A stretch of DNA of 11,522 bases. Source: an uncultured Actinomyces sp. GTDB lineage: Bacteria; Actinomycetota; Actinomycetes; Actinomycetales; Actinomycetaceae. Shown piece by piece: positions 1 through 6,934 of this stretch. A model generated the notes under the pieces. The model saw nothing but the letters and a program-made list of their open reading frames with translations. It did no database searches and had not been told where the DNA came from. The stretch spans positions 1 to 11,522 of the forward strand of contig CALBAF010000273.1 of the NCBI GenBank assembly GCA_937926415.1, read 5' to 3'. Within the stretch, counting starts at the first letter, position 1. Each line of letters opens with the position of its first letter. The position numbers were made by a program, and so were the translations under genes.

Positions 1-1
1 G

Positions 2-355
2 ACTCCGCCGCGCATGCAGCTCCTGTGGCTCATCTTCGACTCCGGGCAGCGCGAACTTATCGACATGCCGGTGACGCTTGGGCGCGCACCCGCAGCCGTC
101 GAGGGATCGCGTGCGGTTGTTGTTCCCGATGCCACGATGTCGCTCTCGCGCACGCACATGCGCGTGGGGCCCACGGCCTCCGGCGCCTGGATCGAAGACT
201 CCTTCTCCGCCAACGGCACGCAGATTCGCACGCCCGATGGTCGCGTCATGGAGCTGACGGGCGGACAGGCGGTTGAGGTGCCCGCCGGTACCGAGGTCAT
301 CATGGGTGACCGGAGGGCCACGATCGTCTACGCCGACGCCGATTCGGTGCACTGA
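2..355 (+). CDS. FHA domain protein, C-terminal part (5' partial)
   Basis: Forkhead-associated domains bind phosphothreonine peptides and link Ser/Thr kinase signalling to partner proteins. Counting from the ATG at 14, the signature residues are Gly23-Arg24, Ser45-Arg46-x-His48 and Asn67-Gly68-Thr69, in the usual order over about 100 residues. The frame is open to the left edge (Thr-Pro-Pro-Arg precede the Met), and the few bases before the ATG at 14 hold no Shine-Dalgarno sequence. I therefore infer that this is the C-terminal FHA module of a longer protein. Actinobacterial ESX-linked FHA proteins often carry an upstream RDD-type membrane domain, but that part would lie outside the window. 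A strong terminator follows 32 bp after the stop, so this gene ends its own transcript. A free-standing FHA protein starting at 14 is possible but less likely. Confidence 0.8.
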   Translation, partial: TPPRMQLLWLIFDSGQRELIDMPVTLGRAPAAVEGSRAVVVPDATMSLSRTHMRVGPTASGAWIEDSFSANGTQIRTPDGRVMELTGGQAVEVPAGTEVIMGDRRATIVYADADSVH

Positions 356-387
356 GCGCCTCGCTGGCCCGAGCCTCTGATTAGTCA

Positions 388-422
388 CCGCCGCCGTCCC
401 GACAGAGGACGGCGGCGGTTTT
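388..422 (+). terminator. Rho-independent terminator of the FHA gene
   Basis: A perfect 12-bp GC-rich stem (388-399 pairing with 407-418) with a 7-base loop is followed at once by TTTTAT. It lies 32 bp after the FHA stop. No T-run exists on the opposite strand, so it acts on the plus strand only. Confidence 0.9.
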
Positions 423-593
423 ATCAGTGCCCAATTCCTCCCCGATTTAACCGAATGGGAAAATCTAGCGGCTGAAGACCGCGCAAAACGCAGCTGGCTG
501 GTCGCGGGCGCGGAATTGGGTGCTCGGGGGGGGCAACGGGCGTTCTCCGGTCGGGAATCGTGCGTTTGTGGGGCAGGGATGGGCCCTTGCGGG
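423..593. other. Spacer between two converging transcripts
   Basis: This stretch lies between the FHA terminator and the hairpin that ends the WXG100 operon. I see no convincing gene, promoter or repeat in it. A short open frame beginning at 516 on the plus strand runs through the terminator hairpin and antisense to the WXG100 gene, and looks non-coding. Confidence 0.6.
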
Positions 594-635
594 TACGAAA
601 GAGGGCCGCCCCCGATGGGACGACCCTCTTTCGTA
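594..635 (-). terminator. Long hairpin terminator of the WXG100 operon
   Basis: A 12-bp perfect outer stem (594-605 with 624-635) continues inward with about ten further pairs, counting G·T wobbles on the minus strand, down to a 4-base loop. The stem carries AAAGAGGG on one arm and CCCTCTTT on the other, so it could stop transcription from both sides, although the T-run is only three bases. It starts 19 bp after the WXG100 stop codon on the minus strand. Confidence 0.75.
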
Positions 636-654
636 GCGCTAGGCGCTGATGCTC

Positions 655-936
655 TCAGAAGCGGGCAGCGTTGGACTGGTCCGTCGTCTGGTAGTTAGAG
701 CGAGCCGAATCGACGGCGGAGGAGGTGCGACGCAGCACGTCCTTCAGACCCTCGAGGCCCTCGTTCCAACGGCGCTGAGCAATGTCGTAGGCTTCCTGCG
801 TCTGGCCTTCCCACGACGAGCGCAGCTGGTTCAGCGTCTGCTCGAGATCATCGAGGCAGTTCTGCAGGTTAGCGGCACCGGTGTTGATGTCAGCGGCAGC
901 GGCGTCAAGAGCGCCGTAATTTACCTGGAAATCCAT
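655..936 (-). CDS. WXG100 family protein with YxxxD export signal (EsxB/CFP-10-like)
   Basis: Small helical-hairpin substrate of the ESX/type VII system, expected to pair with the product of the gene just upstream and be exported as a dimer. At 93 residues it has the typical family length. The Trp42-Glu43-Gly44 turn sits mid-protein between two amphipathic helices. The C-terminal tail holds Tyr82-x3-Asp86, the YxxxD/E signal known to mark the partner that is recognised by the EccC ATPase. It is therefore the EsxB-like member. A single Cys27 is unusual for so small a protein. AGGAG (943-947) lies 6 bp before the ATG. It is the second gene of a two-gene minus-strand operon with a 22-bp gap. Confidence 0.93.
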   Translation of the reverse strand: MDFQVNYGALDAAAADINTGAANLQNCLDDLEQTLNQLRSSWEGQTQEAYDIAQRRWNEGLEGLKDVLRRTSSAVDSARSNYQTTDQSNAARF

Positions 937-958
937 GTCAGTCTCCTAATCTAATCTC

Positions 959-1264
959 TCACAGGCCGCCGAGCAGCTGAGCGAACGAGTTCTCGGTCTC
1001 GGACTCGTTGGCTTCCATCGACGAATCGGTGGCGCGCAGGTTGTCAGCGAGATCCTGAAGAGCCTGGTTAACCTTTGCAGCGTTCTCCTGCCACTGAGCC
1101 ATCAGCGAAGAGAACTGCACCGACGCAGCGCCCTGCCAGGAGCTGCTGATGGTCGACAGGTCGCCCTCGAGACGCTTGAGGTGGCTGTCGATGTCGGCCT
1201 TGGTGGACTCAACCGCCGCGAAACCCTGCTTTAGGGCGCCTTCTGCGGCCCTCTGGTCTGCCAT
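959..1264 (-). CDS. WXG100 family protein (EsxA/ESAT-6-like partner)
   Basis: A 101-residue WXG100 protein with Trp43-Gln44-Gly45 at the helical turn. Its acidic C-terminal tail (ending Leu-Leu-Gly-Gly-Leu) lacks the YxxxD motif, so it is the likely partner that rides with the downstream YxxxD-bearing protein. The start at 1264 is chosen because GGAGG lies 5 bp upstream and because the translation from there begins directly with a family-like helix. A start at 1339 would add 25 residues unlike the family. It is the first gene of the minus-strand pair, read away from eccD across a divergent control region. Whether the pair is a true virulence-type EsxAB or a housekeeping T7SS substrate cannot be told from sequence. 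Confidence 0.92.
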   Translation of the reverse strand: MADQRAAEGALKQGFAAVESTKADIDSHLKRLEGDLSTISSSWQGAASVQFSSLMAQWQENAAKVNQALQDLADNLRATDSSMEANESETENSFAQLLGGL

Positions 1265-1269
1265 GTGAA

Positions 1270-1274
1270 CCTCC
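1270..1274 (-). promoter_or_regulatory. Shine-Dalgarno GGAGG that sets the WXG100 start
   Basis: GGAGG on the minus strand, 5 bases before the ATG at 1264. It rules out the longer in-frame start at 1339. Confidence 0.8.
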
Positions 1275-1351
1275 ATTTGTATGAGTGGACTCTCTCGCCG
1301 GAATGCGTGAGAGCATGGGGACACATGAATACTAACCATGTTTTCATCATT

Positions 1352-1381
1352 TTTTTAGATGTTACGGAAAAATCATGACAA
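1352..1381 (-). promoter_or_regulatory. Candidate promoter of the WXG100 operon
   Basis: On the minus strand TTGTCA (1381-1376) matches the -35 consensus at 5 of 6 positions. TAAAAA (1357-1352), an 18-bp spacer later, matches the -10 consensus at 4 of 6. The predicted transcript would have a leader of about 80 bases. The match is by eye, and the -10 is in an A/T run, so its exact position is uncertain. Confidence 0.35.
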
Positions 1382-1403
1382 AACCTGACCGAGAATCTAG
1401 ACT
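1375..1403 (+). promoter_or_regulatory. Candidate promoter of the eccD operon
   Basis: ATGACA (1375-1380, 5 of 6 of the -35 consensus) and TAGACT (1398-1403, of the TAnnnT type common in Actinobacteria) are separated by exactly 17 bp. Transcription would start near 1410, leaving a leader of about 50 bases. The -35 overlaps that of the candidate minus-strand promoter. Confidence 0.45.
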
Positions 1404-1459
1404 TACAGGGTTGTGTCGTGTAGCCAAAGACCCCATCACGCGGCATTCGGGAGGATCCA

Positions 1460-2821
1460 ATGGCATCGAAAACATCTCGAGGAGTGGCGCTGATTCCGCT
1501 CACGATTACGTACGGCGTTGACCGTAGTGACGTGACGCTTCCGCAGTCGATTCCCCTGGTGGAGCTGCTCCCCGGAATGGTTGAAACGGTGGGAGCTTTC
1601 GCTGATCAGCCAACGAATGATGGCTTCGCGGTGCGCACGGCCTCGGGCCGTCTTCTCGATCAATCCAAGTCTCTGTCCGCGCAGGGAGTGCGCGCTGGTG
1701 CGGCGCTTACCCTCGAGCCGCTGGGTGAGGGTGCTGCCGATATGGTCTATGACGACCTCACGGAAGCGGTCGGTCAAGTTGTCGAAAGAGTGTCCAATCC
1801 GTGGACGCGTGAGGATGCTCGCACTCTTGCTGCGCTGTCCGCAGCGGGCCTTGTCTTCGTCGCCGCCCTCCTCCTGGCGACCACGCCCCCGGACGCTCTC
1901 ACCGCCCTGGATTCCTCCGCCGTCACGAGGTACAACTTCATCGCTGGCGCGATCGGTATCGTCGCGGCGCTGCTCGTGACTGCGACGACCGTCGTCATGA
2001 GCCGCAAGTACCCGGAGGCCAGCAGCGTCGCGCTGGCACACAGCGTCCCCTTCCTGACGGCCGCGGCAGCTCTGCGCCTGAGCCAGAGTCACTGGGACAC
2101 TGCGGGCTGGGGGTGGACCGGCCTCGGCCTCCTGATTGGTGCCCTCGCTGTTCTCGGGCTGCCCAAGCGCTATCGAATCTCCATCGCGGCACCTCTCGTT
2201 GTCGGTACGGTCTTGGCTGCCACGAGCCTCCTGGTTCGCCTCGGTCAGCTGTCTCAGGTGGGTATCTCCTCCATCCTCTTCGCCCTGGTGATTGTGCTTC
2301 TTCAGGTCGCACCCTGGATCGCGCTGGCCCACATTCCCGTGCGCATCCTGGACGCAGACACGACTGAGCAGATTCCAGCGCAGGGCATTACCGACCAGGT
2401 CAGCACCTCCTTCGTGTTCGTCGTTGCCCTGCGCGCTGGCGGGGCACTCGCCGCGCTCTTCCTGGCCGTCTCTCTGATGACGGCACCCGAAACGCGATCG
2501 GTCACCCTGCCGCTGACCCTCATCATGCTCGGATCGGTGTCACTCGTTCTCCAGACGCGTTCGATCCGCGCTCGTGTCGAGGTTCTCCTCGGCGCCCTCA
2601 CCGGCCTCATCATCATCCTCGTGTCCACCGTGCTCGGCGCCTACGCCGACCCGAGGATGATGCCGTGGCTGACGCTGTCGGCGATCGCGACCGCCCTCGT
2701 CCTCGTCGTCACCAACGTCGTCGGGCCTCGCGCTCGCCCCCACCTGACCCGCCTCGCCGATACGATCTCGGTGCTGTCGCTCTTTGTCCTGCTTCCTCTG
2801 GCCGTCTACCTGTGGAGCTGA
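1460..2821 (+). CDS. eccD: Type VII secretion integral membrane protein EccD
   Basis: EccD is the polytopic subunit of the ESX inner-membrane channel. It forms a membrane vestibule, and its cytosolic ubiquitin-like domain contacts EccC. The 453-residue product fits. Residues about 10-88 form a YukD/ubiquitin-like domain (strands, then a Ser-rich 'Leu-x-x-x-Gly-Val-x-x-Gly' turn near 72-80). A cytosolic linker follows to about 118, and then about eleven hydrophobic helices (roughly 121-141, 158-180, 186-206, 214-233, 239-258, 268-291, 321-340, 346-365, 373-394, 402-422, 434-452). Eleven helices is the family number. GGGAGG lies 5 bp before the ATG. It is first in the operon, and eccB starts 3 bp after its stop, which suggests coupled translation. 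The product is slightly shorter than mycobacterial EccD, but no part is obviously missing. Confidence 0.92.
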   Translation: MASKTSRGVALIPLTITYGVDRSDVTLPQSIPLVELLPGMVETVGAFADQPTNDGFAVRTASGRLLDQSKSLSAQGVRAGAALTLEPLGEGAADMVYDDLTEAVGQVVERVSNPWTREDARTLAALSAAGLVFVAALLLATTPPDALTALDSSAVTRYNFIAGAIGIVAALLVTATTVVMSRKYPEASSVALAHSVPFLTAAAALRLSQSHWDTAGWGWTGLGLLIGALAVLGLPKRYRISIAAPLVVGTVLAATSLLVRLGQLSQVGISSILFALVIVLLQVAPWIALAHIPVRILDADTTEQIPAQGITDQVSTSFVFVVALRAGGALAALFLAVSLMTAPETRSVTLPLTLIMLGSVSLVLQTRSIRARVEVLLGALTGLIIILVSTVLGAYADPRMMPWLTLSAIATALVLVVTNVVGPRARPHLTRLADTISVLSLFVLLPLAVYLWS

Positions 2822-2824
2822 GTC

Positions 2825-4279
2825 ATGCCGTCGAGTAAAGACATTCTCGAAGCCCAGCGCTTCAATCGAAACCGCCTGATCACGGCCTTCACGTCGGGCA
2901 CGCCCGACGGGCGCGAGGTCGACACTCCCTCGCCCGTGCGCCCCCTCATCTTCGGGCTCGTGGTCGCCATCGTCATCAGCGTGGTGGGAATCGGCATGCG
3001 CGTTTTTGCACCGAACCCGAAACTCGGGGAGTCACAGTACGAGCTGATTGACGTGAAGGGGACGGGTGCCCGCTATTTCTGGGCAAACGGCGTCCTCCAT
3101 CCGATCGCGAACGTGACCACCGCTAGGCTCCTCAGCCCCGAATCGAAGCTGACGACCATCCAGGCCTCAGCGGCGTCCCTCGAGAATATTCCTCGCGGCG
3201 CCCAGATCGGTCTGCCCGATGTGCCCGATGATGTGCCACTAACCGACATGCTGAGCAAGCAGTGGCTCTCCTGCGACATGGAGTCCGGCTACCACACGTG
3301 GATCGCCAGGGAACTGCCCGCGGACAATTTCCCCGTCAAGCAGGCGACATCCGCGCTCGTGCAGGCGACCGGCAGCGGAGACAAGTACTTCGTTGATCGT
3401 GAAAAAGGCAAGAAGTACTACATCGACTCCAGCGTGAGCCGCCTGGGCGACTGGGCGCTGTCCTTCCAGAACCTGGCCAGCTATCCGATCACTGTTGAAC
3501 CCGAGTGGCTCGACCTCTTCCCATCGGGCACGCCTCTGCGTCCCTGGAGCTACAACGACATTGAGAACGCGGGGCAGCCTGCCTCGAACCTGCCCGGTGA
3601 CTTGAAGAACGAGGGCATCACCATCGGAATGGTCCTTGATCAGGTTGATTCCGCCGGTCAGGTCAAAAACTCCTACCTGGTGATCGACGACTCGCATCTG
3701 GTGGTCTTCAACTCGACGGCGGCGCGCCTGTATCAGGATGCCCCGCCCTCGAAGAAGTTCCCCACCGAGATGTTCAAGTACGTCGAGCCCGTCCAAGCTG
3801 TCTTCGTTGGTGAGGATTGGCCCGACGTCGAGGACTTTGAGGCACCCGAGTGGTTCGACGAGAGGCGCGACGCGGCCAGCCGGACGGTCCTGTGCGCCAA
3901 GATGGACAACACCGATCTACTCAACCCGAAGTTCGACCTAGTCACCATGCCCGAGAAGCGCGCGATCGAAGCATCCTACGATGCGGAATCTCTCCAGTCT
4001 CCGAAGGGGCCGTCCACGACGCGCAACGTCACTGTCGCGGGCGGATCTGGCGCCCTCCTCGCCCTCACGTCGGGCGGTGGCGGCGAGGCAGCGTCCTACG
4101 TTTTCATCTCCGATATGGGCTTCCGTCACTCCCTTGGCGATGTTCCGTCCGTCTCCATGAACGCCCTCGGCTGGAGCGCGTCAGAGGCCGCGTCGGTCCC
4201 GCGTGCGTGGGGCGAACTCATCCCGCCGGGCTCCGAGATGTCGCCGAAGGCTGCAGCCGCCTCAGTGGGGCTCAAGTGA
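2825..4279 (+). CDS. eccB: Type VII secretion protein EccB
   Basis: EccB is the single-pass subunit of the ESX membrane complex, with a short cytosolic N-terminus, one membrane helix and a large extracytoplasmic domain of repeated folds. In this 484-residue product the helix is at about 39-61. The periplasmic part starts with a family-typical block at 80-104 (Gly-Ala-Arg-Tyr ... Leu-His-Pro-Ile-x-Asn ... Ala-Arg-Leu), followed by Ile122-Pro-Arg-Gly and Gly-Leu-Pro (129-131). Cys150 and Cys357 are the only cysteines and probably form the disulfide seen in known EccB structures. The end (Asp430-x-Gly, Leu448-Gly, Ile466-Pro-Pro-Gly, then Leu-poor Ala-rich tail) also fits the family. It sits 3 bp after eccD and overlaps the GTG start of mycP, so the three are co-translated. 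Confidence 0.92.
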   Translation: MPSSKDILEAQRFNRNRLITAFTSGTPDGREVDTPSPVRPLIFGLVVAIVISVVGIGMRVFAPNPKLGESQYELIDVKGTGARYFWANGVLHPIANVTTARLLSPESKLTTIQASAASLENIPRGAQIGLPDVPDDVPLTDMLSKQWLSCDMESGYHTWIARELPADNFPVKQATSALVQATGSGDKYFVDREKGKKYYIDSSVSRLGDWALSFQNLASYPITVEPEWLDLFPSGTPLRPWSYNDIENAGQPASNLPGDLKNEGITIGMVLDQVDSAGQVKNSYLVIDDSHLVVFNSTAARLYQDAPPSKKFPTEMFKYVEPVQAVFVGEDWPDVEDFEAPEWFDERRDAASRTVLCAKMDNTDLLNPKFDLVTMPEKRAIEASYDAESLQSPKGPSTTRNVTVAGGSGALLALTSGGGGEAASYVFISDMGFRHSLGDVPSVSMNALGWSASEAASVPRAWGELIPPGSEMSPKAAAASVGLK

Positions 4280-5691
4280 GCCGCCGCATGCGTTCGCGGT
4301 CTCTGGGCCGAGGCCTCGTCGGGGCCTCGCTGATCGCTGGACTCGCGCTTGTGCCTATCGCCGCCCCGGTCGTCTCGCCCCAGGACTCCGGTGCGTTCGG
4401 CCCCGGCGTCGCCCACGCGGACCCGGTGCCGACCCCGAGCGTGCGTCCGACTCCGACGGCGACTCCCTCGTCGTCGGCGACGACGCCTGCAAGTGAATCC
4501 GAGGGAGGCGAATGCTCGCAGAACTCGCCCTCCTACATCAAGCAAACGCCCGCCATCTTCGACGCCGTGGGAGTGCGCCGCGCCTGGGAGATCTCACGAG
4601 GCCGTGGTGTGACGGTCGCGATCGTCGACTCAGGCGTAGCCGCCGGCAACCAGCACTTCCAGGGACCGGACGGCCCCGTGGTACTCCCCGGCATCGACCT
4701 GACCGGTGAAAACACCGATGGACGCGTCGATGTTGGCGAACACGGCACCGCCATCGCCGGTGCGATCGCCGCGCAGGAGTTGCCCAAGGAGATGGGATCG
4801 GGCCTCGTCGGCGTCGCCCCCGAGGCGAAGATCCTCCCGGTGCGTGTCGACCTCGGCCTCGATCAGCACATTCCGCAGAAGGAGGGCGAGGAGACCTTCA
4901 TGTCGAAGGTGGGCCGCGGGATCCAGTGGGCAGCCGACCACGGCGCGCAGATCATCGTCGTCGCGCAGTCGGCGCCCCTGGGTGACCCCCAGCTGGAGGC
5001 AGCCATTAACGCCGTGCGCGGCCGGGCCCTCGTCGTGGCTTCGACCGGCAATGTGTACCAGGGCCAGGAAGCGGATAAGGTCGTCTACCCGGCCGCCTAC
5101 CCGGGTGTGCTCGGCGTGACCGCCTCGAACGCCGACGGATCGGCCTCGGACCAGCAGGTGCACGGTGCGCACGTCAAGCTCGCTGTGCCTGCAGGCGTCA
5201 TCCTGACAACCTGGTTCGACCAGGCCGACTGCCTCGTCGGCGGATACGAGGGGGATCAACCCCTGCCGTCCTCGTCCTACGCGACCGCATACGCTGGTGG
5301 TTTTGCGGCCCTCGTGGCCTCGGCCTACCCCGATGAGGGGCCCGACATGTGGAAGTACCGGCTCGAAGTGACCGCCTTGCGCGGCACCGCCGATCAACGC
5401 ACCGACGCCCTCGGCTGGGGTGTCGTCTCGCCTTTCGATGCCCTCACCTTCACCGACATCGGCACCAGGTATGGGCCCGAACATCCCAACGCCGCAGAGC
5501 ACCCCGCTCCGGCCCGGCCCGCCGTGGCTTCGGCGGACCTGACGTCGCGGGAAAACAATCTGACGATTCGCGCCTATATTGTGTCTGTGATTGCTGTCCT
5601 CGGGGCTTCGCTGCTCGGAGGCCTCGTGATTCTTTCGCACCTGCGCGGTAGGCCCGCTGTCGTCGAAGACTCAGAAGAGGACCTGTCATGA
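4276..5691 (+). CDS. mycP: Mycosin, membrane-anchored subtilisin-like protease MycP
   Basis: Mycosins are S8 serine proteases anchored at the outer face of the membrane. They stabilise the ESX complex and can cut substrates. The 471-residue product has a signal peptide (cleavage likely after Ala48, Val-Ala-His-Ala), a Ser/Thr/Pro linker at 50-78, a catalytic domain with Asp118 (Val-Asp-Ser-Gly), His156 (His-Gly-Thr), oxyanion Asn259 (Thr-Gly-Asn) and Ser334, and a C-terminal membrane helix at about 433-455 with a short charged tail. Cys80 and Cys319 could pair. The nucleophile lies in Ser-Ser-Ser-Tyr-Ala-Thr instead of the usual Gly-Thr-Ser. The GTG at 4276 is chosen because it overlaps the eccB stop as GTGA, the same junction used at 10303. 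An ATG at 4288 would cost only four residues and is the alternative. Confidence 0.9.
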   Translation: MSRRMRSRSLGRGLVGASLIAGLALVPIAAPVVSPQDSGAFGPGVAHADPVPTPSVRPTPTATPSSSATTPASESEGGECSQNSPSYIKQTPAIFDAVGVRRAWEISRGRGVTVAIVDSGVAAGNQHFQGPDGPVVLPGIDLTGENTDGRVDVGEHGTAIAGAIAAQELPKEMGSGLVGVAPEAKILPVRVDLGLDQHIPQKEGEETFMSKVGRGIQWAADHGAQIIVVAQSAPLGDPQLEAAINAVRGRALVVASTGNVYQGQEADKVVYPAAYPGVLGVTASNADGSASDQQVHGAHVKLAVPAGVILTTWFDQADCLVGGYEGDQPLPSSSYATAYAGGFAALVASAYPDEGPDMWKYRLEVTALRGTADQRTDALGWGVVSPFDALTFTDIGTRYGPEHPNAAEHPAPARPAVASADLTSRENNLTIRAYIVSVIAVLGASLLGGLVILSHLRGRPAVVEDSEEDLS

Positions 5692-6881
5692 CGACTCGGA
5701 CAACGCGACGCTGGGGTAGGAGCGTGGGGATCCTCGTCGGCGCCATCGCACTCAGCCTCGGAGCGAGCCTTGCCCCCGTTGCGCCGGCGTACGCCGCCGA
5801 CCCGCCGATGACCGCGGACAAACAGGACTACTACAAGTTCTACAAGCTCAAGTCCATCCACGATCAGGGAATCACGGGCAAGGGCGTCACCATCGCGGTC
5901 CTGGACGGTGCCGTGAACCCGAACATCCCCGAACTCAAGGGCGCGGACATTCAGGATCGGACGCCCTGCAACATGACCTCAGCGCCCGAGAATATGGCAC
6001 ACGGCACCACGGTCGCGCAGATCCTGGTCTCTCCCGAGTTTGGGGTGGCGCCCGACGCGACGCTCTACACCTACACGATCCCCCTGTACGACGATGCCCC
6101 AGGAACGAACTGCACGATCTCCGGCTGGACGGGTGAAGCAAAGAATGCCACGCCGCTCCTTATTGAGCAGGCGATCAACGACGGTGCCGACATCATTACG
6201 ATCTCCAGTAGCTTCCCGAACGATTCCATCGACCTTCGGTGGGCTATGGCCCGGGCGCTCGCCGAGGGCGTCATCGTCGTGGCCTCGATGGGCAACGAGA
6301 CCACCGAGGACCCCGCCGATTCGCTGGCCCTGTGGAGGGGAATCTGCGGCATTGGAGCGACGATGCCCAACGGCTCCCTGACGGAGTACACGAACTGGGG
6401 CAACGGGCTGCTGACGACCGCCCTGGGTACAGTCATGACGCGTGATGCGTCGACCGGTCGTGTTGAGGATGCTCATGGAACATCCTTTGCGACCCCGATT
6501 ATCGCCGGCTTCTTGGCGCTCGGCTGGCAGCACTTCGATGAGGACGTCAGCGCGGATCAGATGCTGCAAGCGCTGGCTGCAACGGGCAGAAGCGGAAGCC
6601 AGTGGAACAACCTCACCGGCTACGGCCCCGCAGACCCGATCGCATTCCTGCGTTCAGACCCGTCGCAGTATGCGGACGAGAACCCGTGCGTTGCGAAGAT
6701 CTACAACGCGGTGCCCTCATGGGACGACGTCGCCGACTATGTGGATGGTGTCGTTAACCCCATTCTGATTCGTAATGATGATGTCTACGTCTATCGCGGC
6801 GTGAACGAAGAGGCTGCCCTCAGTCGCGAACACGGCTACCCGACACACATCGGCACCAGCCCTCGGTATCACGGCCAGTAA
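5688..6881 (+). CDS. Secreted S8 subtilisin-like protease, mycosin-related, no membrane anchor
   Basis: A 397-residue serine protease of the subtilisin fold. It has a signal peptide with cleavage likely after Ala36 (Ala-Tyr-Ala) and a complete catalytic set: Asp73 (Leu-Asp-Gly), His105 (His-Gly-Thr), oxyanion Asn203 (Met-Gly-Asn) and Ser266 (Gly-Thr-Ser-Phe-Ala-Thr-Pro). Unlike MycP it has no hydrophobic C-terminal helix, so the mature enzyme should be released or held by another partner. After the catalytic domain comes a tail (about 323-397) shared with the next gene, ending Gly-Tyr-Pro-x-His-x-Gly-Thr-Ser-Pro-x-Tyr-His. Cys94 and Cys142 are also shared, while Cys220 and Cys334 are not and may form a second disulfide. 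Its ATG overlaps the mycP stop (ATGA), and AGAGG lies about 7 bp upstream. I infer maturation of exported T7SS cargo, but a general exoprotease cannot be excluded. Confidence 0.85.
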   Translation: MTTRTTRRWGRSVGILVGAIALSLGASLAPVAPAYAADPPMTADKQDYYKFYKLKSIHDQGITGKGVTIAVLDGAVNPNIPELKGADIQDRTPCNMTSAPENMAHGTTVAQILVSPEFGVAPDATLYTYTIPLYDDAPGTNCTISGWTGEAKNATPLLIEQAINDGADIITISSSFPNDSIDLRWAMARALAEGVIVVASMGNETTEDPADSLALWRGICGIGATMPNGSLTEYTNWGNGLLTTALGTVMTRDASTGRVEDAHGTSFATPIIAGFLALGWQHFDEDVSADQMLQALAATGRSGSQWNNLTGYGPADPIAFLRSDPSQYADENPCVAKIYNAVPSWDDVADYVDGVVNPILIRNDDVYVYRGVNEEAALSREHGYPTHIGTSPRYHGQ

Positions 6882-6920
6882 CGAGCCTCGGCTTGCCTGA
6901 GTGCCCGAGTGCCCGAACGA

Positions 6921-6927
6921 AAGGAAG
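6921..6927 (+). promoter_or_regulatory. Shine-Dalgarno AAGGAAG that sets the third protease start
   Basis: AAGGAAG lies 7 bases before the ATG at 6935. It disfavours the in-frame ATG at 6893, which has no such site and would add 14 polar residues in front of the signal peptide. Just before it is a tandem 8-bp repeat (GTGCCCGA twice, 6901-6916) of unknown meaning. Confidence 0.75.
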
Positions 6928-6934
6928 AGACACA

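Noticed and set aside
516..698. Small plus-strand frame of 60 codons
   Set aside because: It runs through the operon-ending hairpin and into the WXG100 gene in antisense, and has no ribosome site.
1265..1339. Longer start of the EsxA-like protein at 1339
   Set aside because: GGAGG before 1264 and the family length of about 100 residues support the shorter form. The extension also lies in the leader region.
1436..2332. 298-codon minus-strand frame antisense to eccD
   Set aside because: Charged, low-complexity product typical of antisense frames in GC-rich DNA. EccD domains and membrane helices are clear on the plus strand.
3850..4275. Upstream extension of the mycP frame over the end of eccB
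   Set aside because: The translated extension is Arg-rich and would bury the signal peptide. The GTG at 4276 starts directly before the n-region of the signal.
4630..5640. 336-codon minus-strand frame antisense to mycP
   Set aside because: Its Gly/Arg/His-rich product has no recognisable features, whereas the catalytic residues of MycP lie on the plus strand.
6893..6934. Longer start of the third protease at 6893
   Set aside because: No ribosome site precedes it, and the extra residues are not part of a signal peptide. AAGGAAG lies before 6935.
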